From positions 1-32,837 of the forward strand of contig JAYEKW010000155.1 of the NCBI GenBank assembly GCA_034716895.1: a stretch of DNA of 32,837 nucleotides. The letters are read 5' to 3'. The position numbers were made by a program, and so were the translations under genes. Each line of letters starts with the position of its first letter. The stretch's first letter is position 1. Shown here one piece after another: positions 26,901 through 32,837 of this stretch. Origin of the DNA: Candidatus Neomarinimicrobiota bacterium (lineage in GTDB: Bacteria > Fidelibacterota > UBA8477 > JABMPR01). The notes beneath the pieces are model-generated. The model saw only the letters and a list, made by a program, of their open reading frames with translations, was not told the origin of the DNA and made no database searches.

Positions 26901-28406
26901 ATCTATAATTTTCAGGCATTAGCCCTGGACGGTGCTCCTGGTGGCAAGAACGCCGGTAATCTGGCCTGGGATAAAGCTTCTGGAAGCGGGGCACCCTTTG
27001 CCAAGGATCTGATTCAGCCCTGGTCTTTCAATTTCTATGTTGCTCGTTCCTATTTCATCGATATTGAGGGGAATTTTAACATCGTTTCCCCTGATCTAAA
27101 TGCAAGTGATACGCTGGTGTTCGATGGCTATGACGGAATCAAATTCATGGCCAGCAAGGTTCTCTTGCATAGTGGCTATCTGGATCCCATGACCCGCGAT
27201 TATGAGGTTGTTGATTTTGATCTGGATCCGCTTACCAGTCGTGGTCAACTCCCAATGACGACGGATGATCTGTTTTCATTTCGGTCAACAGTACCTGACA
27301 CTGCAAGAGGCGTTCAGCTTCTGGCTTTGGTGGTTGCCAAAACAGATTATGCCCAGCCACCGGTTACCTTTGATTATGTCTTTACCAACGTAACCAGTAA
27401 ACCTGAGTTTGGCGATTTCTATGCCGTTCAGAATCCAGATGCTGAGAATTACCTCGATCTGTTTGTCGTTTCAGAGCGTCCTATCTACGGCCTTACTGGT
27501 GAAGAGGGAGCTGTGGCTCAGATCAATGGTCTGGTTGATACGACCCTGGTTGAGTTGCCCCTTTTGGATGGCCGAGACGGAATCGTTTCCATCTATTCCG
27601 GGAAATACACGCTGACCGCCGAAGGAGCCTACAGTCTGGTCTTCAGTGGTCGTGATCAAAACGGGGTTTCACTGGATCCGGTTACCCGGAACATCAGTAT
27701 TGGTCTGGCCAGACGGAATAGCTCGCTGGCCATGCTTTTACCAGACGGATCGGGACAGTTATCCATCCCGGAAAACGCAGTCTCATATTCCCGCTATATC
27801 GTGGCGGGTCGATTGCATGAGCATGAAAGTGCAGGGATGGGAGGGATACCGGATTTACCGGATGGTATTCAATCGGTTTCCAATATTTATTATATCGGTC
27901 ATGATCAACTCCGGCTGAACCGGGAAGCAACTCTGACCCTCTCCCTGACCTCAAATCAGCTGGAGCAGGCTGCTACTCTTGGTGTCTATCTGCTCCGTGA
28001 TGAGCACTGGCGCTATCTGGGTGGAATTGTTGATGTTGCTGATCAACAGTTGGATGTGACCACTGGTCAGTTGGGACGCTTTGTGATCGCAACAGGGGAT
28101 CACCCACAGGCAGAACTATTCATTCCCAAGGTGTTTGCTCTGGAGCAGAATTATCCCAACCCGTTCAATCCCTCGACGACTATCTCGTTTAGCCTACCCC
28201 GGGATGCTGCTGTAACGGTCAAGGTGTTCAATATGCTGGGGCAGGAGGTTACCACGCTGGTGGATGGTCACTATCCTGCTGGAATGCATGCCATCCAATG
28301 GAATGCACGCAATGGGAGTCCGGCTCAGGTTGCCTCAGGAGTATATTTTTATACGATTGAAAGCGCGGATGTCCGGCTGGTCAAAAAAATGGTCTTGTTG
28401 AAATAA
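23934..28406 (+). CDS. Giant exported protein: Ig-like repeats, M30-like pseudo-peptidase, T9SS type A sorting domain
   Basis: The 1490-residue protein has a signal peptide (about 1-24). About five beta-sandwich repeats start near residues 25, 168, 319, 448 and 580, each opening with a strand pattern like SAVYDANINTLTLTFD. Residues about 715-940 follow the plan of secreted M30/hyicolysin-type metallopeptidases: CDIYVDDEMWADG, a DGNDKVVFFLADLLDEYD stretch, DLIYLDVDP (816-824), then the place where HExxH is expected. That site reads TYQYT (844-848), and the downstream NEG motif reads INYGVA, with Y865 replacing the metal-ligand Glu. Catalytic zinc binding therefore looks lost. A calcium-like loop DRNDNGALDFE is at 223-233. 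The last ~95 residues (EQNYPNPFNPSTTISF, ASGVYFYTI, KKMVLLK) are a canonical T9SS type A sorting domain. AAGGATAGG at 23918-23926 precedes the start. Probably a surface binding or scaffold protein. Confidence 0.82.
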   Translation: MILKHKTIDIALSFILSSAVIFGSAPELQFAGYQPDDNQLVLVFDQDVKVDNVFLGLISFDDDNSGPNTDLFLQGGQVVNPAGLVLNDTIIIHLIYQDIIDSFTGSFFGENAYLFELWGTDLDQIKTLEGMATDNLTLQLDAGAFISEDNEMCLAQAVACTVAPDNSRPVIESAVYDANINTLTLTFDSYVQYDRLAEDRSIAGGPGNGLLQNAIPGNDDGEDRNDNGALDFETNIQPFEIGLVGSAGSMTLENIGSLVQTEDSDTLDIVLTSNDAKRLEASVGLDVLNLAVNEWAFVDTNYNPNLASNASVSVISDSVDFAADSAVYDLSKNILSIYFSNMFAAGRTIGLTNPSPVYTKFNLNSAAGSYSLNGVEGNPSSLSGFNNTAFKFKLPIGDQAGVEGLLDGSALTLSVNSFALYDNYSNGNSEFSGVPVRVTENSSANEQPPILVTSNYDVEQHTLTLTWDLNLGVGFYQGDALTGLDNADEQELSGLYLYDSVADSAIVLGTGSVYYSGSKKNTYIQLSEADAITLETYANLDDLSTYIDRDVFNAFLFLNGNAAVGAVDSIRFEVVADTTAPVIVGSRLNVFTKTIEIETNEPVSYASITVADFALAGLNLNGTILNEAELNYGRQIELELDEASFNAFEALVDSVRIAPDLTVSAGAFTNISSLTSVTDTLSSAVGRTFYLRSFEAFAPGPKLRFGALKLIGESCDIYVDDEMWADGKVSQANLIEIQTAFETSTPVDSTRGIQAIVDAYYGGILDTDGNDKVVFFLADLLDEYDLGRNDTQDSFFESGFVTLQDTSDGQYSNHSDLIYLDVDPQLVGVAPYSEWDESMFNALTYQYTLLSAMTNKPEQERWINYGVALKMQEQTVGNIKFFGDGVNTKATANNELTYIAQSLLKSRGDLFNVYNYFTYLTEKFPGATDSLAIIKTIAASDVIGIAAVDAALEELGYSISAAQSYQNYAVACFLDLTQYSDSDSARYGGIYNFQALALDGAPGGKNAGNLAWDKASGSGAPFAKDLIQPWSFNFYVARSYFIDIEGNFNIVSPDLNASDTLVFDGYDGIKFMASKVLLHSGYLDPMTRDYEVVDFDLDPLTSRGQLPMTTDDLFSFRSTVPDTARGVQLLALVVAKTDYAQPPVTFDYVFTNVTSKPEFGDFYAVQNPDAENYLDLFVVSERPIYGLTGEEGAVAQINGLVDTTLVELPLLDGRDGIVSIYSGKYTLTAEGAYSLVFSGRDQNGVSLDPVTRNISIGLARRNSSLAMLLPDGSGQLSIPENAVSYSRYIVAGRLHEHESAGMGGIPDLPDGIQSVSNIYYIGHDQLRLNREATLTLSLTSNQLEQAATLGVYLLRDEHWRYLGGIVDVADQQLDVTTGQLGRFVIATGDHPQAELFIPKVFALEQNYPNPFNPSTTISFSLPRDAAVTVKVFNMLGQEVTTLVDGHYPAGMHAIQWNARNGSPAQVASGVYFYTIESADVRLVKKMVLLK

Positions 28407-28419
28407 GGGTGGTGAAGAG

Positions 28420-29601
28420 ATGAAAATTAAAATATTGATGTCCCTTGTCTTGTCTGCCCTCATGTTTGGTTGTGCCAGCGAGTTTAGTGACAATGCGGAT
28501 TATTTGACAGAGCCTCCGGAATCATTCGATGACCTTATGATTCAGGGTTGGGCTGCCTTTGAAAGTGAACGTTATGCAACTGCAATAGAAACCTTCTCAG
28601 CTGCTGCCGAAAGGAAAGCTACCCTGCCGGAAGTCTATCTGGGGTTGGGTTGGAGCAATATCCGTGATCTGAACCTGGAAAACGGTCGGATCTATCTGGG
28701 CTCGGCCATTGCCTTTGCCTTCCTGGACGAAGAGAATGGTGCCGGGATAGAGTTGGATGCGCAAGCTGGTTTGGCTGGGATCGCTCTCATCGAAGGAGAA
28801 TATGATCACGCAATCAGTTATGTCAGCACCATTATTGCCGCTGATCCTGATTATGAATTTGGTCACGATACTGAAATAAATCTGAATGCCTTAAAACGGA
28901 TCAGAATGCTCGCTGCTTACTACCAGGGCGACTATGCTGATGCTTTTCAGGAAGTTCTGGACCTTGGTCTGGAGATGTCCAGTGTTATCCGGGAAACCCC
29001 AGTCTCAGGCAGTGTATCTGCACTGACCGTGGTTGACTCCGGGTTTGTTATCACTCCAGGTGATACTCTCTCAACCCCCTGGTTGAGCATTAGTGCGACA
29101 GGTCACAATTTAGAGTTGGCTGATTATGTTATTCTGACCGGACTAAGTGACAATGGTGATGGAGCACTCACACCCCTGGTTGACAGCTACTCCAGGAATA
29201 GTGGTTGGAAGATCAAGTACATTCTGGATGACGACACATTCCTGCTTTCAGCAATTTCTACTGCTGATGCAGGTTTGGTAAGCTCCATTTCTCTAGCAAA
29301 CGCCCATTATTTCGAAGCCACGGGCCAGGCACTGGCAACAGCTGGATCCGAATTAAATGGTCTGCTGAATATCAATGTGTATTCAGGCCGTCAATTAATC
29401 CAGGTGAATTCAGTGACAGCAGTTGTGGATGACGGAGCCAGCTACAGCGTAACTGATATTGATGAAGGTCACAATCAGTTCCAGATTTTTGGAAATCCAG
29501 TATTTACAACTGGACAACGAGTATCAGTAGACTATTATTACACTGATAATTTTGGTGCATTTCTATCAGATTTGATAGATTTAGTAAGTACGTTAGAATA
29601 A
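28420..29601 (+). CDS. TPR-containing lipoprotein with beta-rich C-terminal half
   Basis: The 393-residue protein begins with a short hydrophobic segment and a lipobox-like LMFGC (Cys18), followed by Ala rather than Asp, compatible with outer membrane placement. Residues about 38-185 form helical TPR-like repeats (GWAAFESERYATAIETFSAA, EVYLGLGWSN, GLAGIALIEGEYDHAISY). Residues about 190-393 are beta-rich, with a SDNGDGAL turn, and are unlike anything I recognise. It is encoded 13 bases after the 1490-residue gene and before another sorting-domain protein, with GGTGAAGAG as ribosome binding site. A role as periplasmic or surface adaptor for the exported proteins is inferred only from position. 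It is not SusD by sequence, although SusD also pairs TPR helices with a receptor. Confidence 0.75.
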   Translation: MKIKILMSLVLSALMFGCASEFSDNADYLTEPPESFDDLMIQGWAAFESERYATAIETFSAAAERKATLPEVYLGLGWSNIRDLNLENGRIYLGSAIAFAFLDEENGAGIELDAQAGLAGIALIEGEYDHAISYVSTIIAADPDYEFGHDTEINLNALKRIRMLAAYYQGDYADAFQEVLDLGLEMSSVIRETPVSGSVSALTVVDSGFVITPGDTLSTPWLSISATGHNLELADYVILTGLSDNGDGALTPLVDSYSRNSGWKIKYILDDDTFLLSAISTADAGLVSSISLANAHYFEATGQALATAGSELNGLLNINVYSGRQLIQVNSVTAVVDDGASYSVTDIDEGHNQFQIFGNPVFTTGQRVSVDYYYTDNFGAFLSDLIDLVSTLE

Positions 29602-29637
29602 GTAGGCTACACAAATATCCTAAAAGGAGGATGATGT

Positions 29638-32600
29638 ATGACAAAGAAGCTACTTGCAATCACATTGGGACTATTGCTTATAGTGCCGGTAACGTTTGCG
29701 AAAATTGATGGGCCAAGTCCCCAGATACAAGGCAACAGCGTTCAAGTTTTAATGCCCGGTACTGGACAACAGGTTCCATCGAATTTACTCGAAGTTAAAA
29801 AGGTTGGTAATTCTGACGATTTGGAAGTCATCAGGATCAAAACCGCCAGAAATGAGACCACGCCCGCTGCAGAAGCAACTCGCGAAGATCTGCTCTGGAC
29901 ACTCAAGCATGTCGATGATAATGCTGAATATTATCTGGGTTCAGGTGCAGCAGAAGATACTTTCGCTGTAGTTTTTACCCCGGCAGCTCCTGCTGTAGTC
30001 ACTGAAGTATATGCTCAGTGGTTCACTCCGGGAAACATCAATGCTTTTGGTGCTGATTATAGTGCTGCAGCTGCAGCTATCAGCCCTGATGGTGAGTGTA
30101 GCCAGATCGACCGTGGATCCTTTGATGGAACACCTATTGGCGAAATGCGTACTACCATCACCCCCAATACGGTTGATGCCTATGTAGCCGATTGGTCCTA
30201 TCAACTGGACATCGGTGGTACTTTTGTGGTTGGTGATTCCACTGACTTAAGCAATGTACCCCCTTTTGTTATTGGATTTGTTAAGGGTGGTGAAACTCCC
30301 AATCCACTGGCAGATGCCACTGATGATCAGGGCAATATCAGTTATACCTGGCTTGGTGGTCCTTGGACTGAAGGTTTGTGGGGTCGCTACAGTGGTGCAA
30401 TTGATGTCATGATGATGGTTAAGGTAACTTACCCCTGGGGTGCTCCCATTGCTGTAAATTACTTATCACAGGCCAACAACACTTATGACACTGATGGTCC
30501 ATTCACTATCGTTGCTGATCTGTTTGATGATGATCAGGATGGTGTAGCCATTGATGCCAACGATACGATCGTTTTCCATTGGGCACTGAATGATGTTGAG
30601 ACTACTGGTTCAATGACTGCTGGTGAGACATTGCCTAATGGTAATGGTCTGTACACCTATGATATCGCAGGTGCTTTTGAACCTGGTGATAAGATCTCAT
30701 ACTGGATTACAACTGTTGATAATGATGGTCTTCCATCAGAATCAATCGCATTGAGTTTCTTTATTACAGAACCAGCCAATCCAGATGCTGACCTGCTTAT
30801 CGTCTATGATTCCAATAATGACGATCAGCTAGCCAATGCTCTTTTTGAGACGGTTGCCAGCGATCTCGGTATTGTTTATGAGTACTGGAATACCTCTGTT
30901 GAAGCTGGTATAGATGCTTCCATCATCAATGCTGGTTGGTCAAATATCGTTGTTTATGGCTGGGGAACTACCAATGTTCCTGCTGTTGCCGGTGAATATG
31001 ATCCTGGTTTTGCAGCCTTCCTGGACAATGGTGGTAATTTGATCCTGTCTGATCAGGACTGGTATTATGGTCATGGTCTGCCTGCTGAGATAACTTTTGC
31101 AGCTGGTGATTTTGCTTATGACTATTTTGGTATCGGATCCGGTACCAATGATCCTGCTGATGAAGATGGCGTTTCAACTGCTGATACCATGTTCTATGGT
31201 ATTGGTGGAACCGAAATGGATTTGGATTTTGCATCCACACCATTGGTTATTCAGCATAACATCTATGGTACAACCAACTGGGGTGACCCGGTTGTTCCTG
31301 CCAGTGGCACAGCTCTGTTTGCTGGTGGTGACGGTCTGACCTATGGAGTTGCCTATGAATCAGGTACCTTCCAGACCGCTTATTTTGGCTTTATGATCGA
31401 TGCAGCTGTTGATACTGCTGCAGATGGCTCTTTGACCTATGAGCAGTTCGCCGATTTCTTTACCGGTGCACTATCCTGGATGGGTGTCAGTACACCTGCC
31501 AAGATCTCTGAAGTTTCTGGTCCTGGTGGAACCGTCCTTTCAGGTCCCTATGCTGTAAGTGCAACTATCGTTGATGCTGATGGTGATGCCATCACAGCCA
31601 ACGTGCTGTTCAGTCCTGACGAAGGTGCCAGTTGGACTTCAATTCCCATGACCGCTGATGGTGATGTCTATTCAGCTGAAATTCCTGATGTATCCGAAGC
31701 CGGATTATACTATTGGGGTATTGAAGCTGTATCAGATGGTGATACCAGCACCATGCCGCCAGCCAACGAAGAAGCTTACGAGTTCGAACGTTTTGTACCG
31801 ACTGCACCGACTCTGGTAGTATTCAATGGTTTGGCCACTGCTGGTTATCCTTCTGATTACTATTTCGGTATTGGCGACTATACGAACTATACAACAGCTG
31901 ATTTTCCACACGATGTCTGGGGTAAAGCTCTTACCGCAGAACTCGCCTCGGAATATACCACGATCTATGAGATCACTACTGACGGTCCGGTTTATGACCA
32001 TCGCGCAGTGATCACCGCCTGGTTGGCCGAAGGTGCCAAGAACTATTTCCTCGCTGGAGATGAATGGTTTGGTGCTTTGGCAGGTTGGGCTGATCTGGAT
32101 TTTGTAGCTGGTGATTTCGAATATGATGTGTTGGGTGTTTCCCACAGTTTTAATGACATCAATGCCAGTTCCGCTGGAGCAGATGCCATTGAGGCCGTTG
32201 CTGGAAACGTACTAACAGGTGATCTTTACACTGCTCATACAGCAGTTGGTGATACACTTATGTATGATCCTGTCTATGAGATCGATGTCTCTAACTGGTT
32301 AGACGGATTTACCCCTGTGAATGCTACTGATGTCAATATGACCACCTTTGGTGACACTCCGATCGCTATCGGATTGAACCGCGAAGTGGGCGATGACAAA
32401 GTTGTCTTCCTGGGCTTTGATCCGCTCAGTGTGAATGCCACACCTTATACCTGGTGGGGTTTTGCAGCTGAATCACCTCAGACCATGTCACTGACCTGGT
32501 TTGGTATCCTGACCGGTATTGATAATCGTGCCAGTCTGCCAACTGAGTTTAAACTTGCTCAGAACTATCCAAACCCCTTCAATCCGACTACAACCATCGC

Positions 32601-32820
32601 CTTTGAGATTCCAAGCTCAAGTGATGTTGTGATCTCCGTATACAACATGCTGGGACAGAAAGTTGTTGACCTGGTCAACAGCAACTATGCACCTGGTGTA
32701 TACAACGTGATGTGGAATGGTTTGAATACCAATGGCAAACCAGTTGGTTCCGGGCTGTATATTTACCACATGAATGCTGGTAAATATTCCGCAACAAGTA
32801 AGATGCTTTATCTGAAATAA
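29638..32820 (+). CDS. Exported protein with duplicated Ig-plus-Rossmann-like units and T9SS type A sorting domain
   Basis: The 1060-residue protein has a signal peptide (about 1-21, TFA-KIDG). After an unrecognised N-terminal part, two tandem units follow. Unit A runs from about 263, with an Ig-like domain to 378 and an alpha/beta-like domain to about 615 (ADLLIVYDSN, GGNLILSDQDWYYG, FAAGDFAYDYFGIG). Unit B runs from about 621, with an Ig-like domain to 720 and then TLVVFNG, KNYFLAGDEWFG and FVAGDFEYDVLGVS. No catalytic motif is recognised. The last 90 residues (971-1060) are a T9SS type A sorting domain: LAQNYPNPFNPTTTIAF, VYNMLGQKVVDLV, GSGLYIYHM. AGGAGG 29625-29630 selects ATG 29638 over out-of-frame ATGs at 29631 and 29634. 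It is the last gene in the window; whether the operon continues is unknown, with only 17 bases left. Confidence 0.85.
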   Translation: MTKKLLAITLGLLLIVPVTFAKIDGPSPQIQGNSVQVLMPGTGQQVPSNLLEVKKVGNSDDLEVIRIKTARNETTPAAEATREDLLWTLKHVDDNAEYYLGSGAAEDTFAVVFTPAAPAVVTEVYAQWFTPGNINAFGADYSAAAAAISPDGECSQIDRGSFDGTPIGEMRTTITPNTVDAYVADWSYQLDIGGTFVVGDSTDLSNVPPFVIGFVKGGETPNPLADATDDQGNISYTWLGGPWTEGLWGRYSGAIDVMMMVKVTYPWGAPIAVNYLSQANNTYDTDGPFTIVADLFDDDQDGVAIDANDTIVFHWALNDVETTGSMTAGETLPNGNGLYTYDIAGAFEPGDKISYWITTVDNDGLPSESIALSFFITEPANPDADLLIVYDSNNDDQLANALFETVASDLGIVYEYWNTSVEAGIDASIINAGWSNIVVYGWGTTNVPAVAGEYDPGFAAFLDNGGNLILSDQDWYYGHGLPAEITFAAGDFAYDYFGIGSGTNDPADEDGVSTADTMFYGIGGTEMDLDFASTPLVIQHNIYGTTNWGDPVVPASGTALFAGGDGLTYGVAYESGTFQTAYFGFMIDAAVDTAADGSLTYEQFADFFTGALSWMGVSTPAKISEVSGPGGTVLSGPYAVSATIVDADGDAITANVLFSPDEGASWTSIPMTADGDVYSAEIPDVSEAGLYYWGIEAVSDGDTSTMPPANEEAYEFERFVPTAPTLVVFNGLATAGYPSDYYFGIGDYTNYTTADFPHDVWGKALTAELASEYTTIYEITTDGPVYDHRAVITAWLAEGAKNYFLAGDEWFGALAGWADLDFVAGDFEYDVLGVSHSFNDINASSAGADAIEAVAGNVLTGDLYTAHTAVGDTLMYDPVYEIDVSNWLDGFTPVNATDVNMTTFGDTPIAIGLNREVGDDKVVFLGFDPLSVNATPYTWWGFAAESPQTMSLTWFGILTGIDNRASLPTEFKLAQNYPNPFNPTTTIAFEIPSSSDVVISVYNMLGQKVVDLVNSNYAPGVYNVMWNGLNTNGKPVGSGLYIYHMNAGKYSATSKMLYLK

Positions 32821-32837
32821 ATCATCTCACTTCAGTT

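Noticed and set aside
28420-29601. SusD-type lipoprotein
   Set aside because: TPR-like helices and a lipobox are present, but the SusD sequence hallmarks and ~500-residue length are absent and it does not directly follow the receptor.

Overview
The window looks like chromosomal DNA from a Gram-negative bacterium of the FCB group, most likely a Marinimicrobia/Ignavibacteria/Calditrichota-type lineage. The signs are several large exported proteins ending in Type IX secretion (T9SS) sorting domains of the 'NYPNPFNPST' kind, two PorV/PorQ-like outer membrane barrels, two TonB-dependent receptors (TBDRs) with an N-terminal carboxypeptidase-regulatory-like domain, and an anhydromuramic acid kinase. 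Unlike typical Bacteroidetes, most genes have clear AGGAGG-type ribosome binding sites, and GTG or TTG starts are used (trpB, tig, clpX). The phylum is inferred from protein style only.

Region 1 (1-8205) holds housekeeping genes. It starts inside a trpR-like repressor whose stop overlaps, as ATGA, a tiny ORF coding for a Trp-rich peptide (SFWWTWQIG). This looks like a trp leader peptide ahead of a TrpB2-type tryptophan synthase beta chain. A 788-bp gap packed with palindromes follows, then a LOG-family nucleotide phosphoribohydrolase that converges on anmK. Divergent from anmK is the protein quality-control block tig-clpP-clpX. tig and clpP overlap by 17 bases, and clpX is separated from them by a 182-bp inverted-repeat element.

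Region 2 (8206-16820) is a long non-coding leader followed by a three-gene operon: TBDR, 1215-aa exported protein with a T9SS-like C-terminal domain, and PorV-like barrel. It is closed by a good intrinsic terminator.

Region 3 (17269-32820) is a second, longer operon that repeats the same order (TBDR, 792-aa exported protein, PorV-like barrel). It then adds a 1490-aa sorting-domain protein that appears to contain a catalytically dead M30-like metallopeptidase, a TPR lipoprotein, and a 1060-aa sorting-domain protein with an internal duplication. Calcium-loop-like DxNxNG motifs recur in these exported proteins and are densest in the second TBDR.

The best candidates for something undescribed are the tandemly duplicated TBDR/cargo/PorV cassette with its appended pseudo-peptidase, and the Trp leader peptide translationally coupled to trpR.
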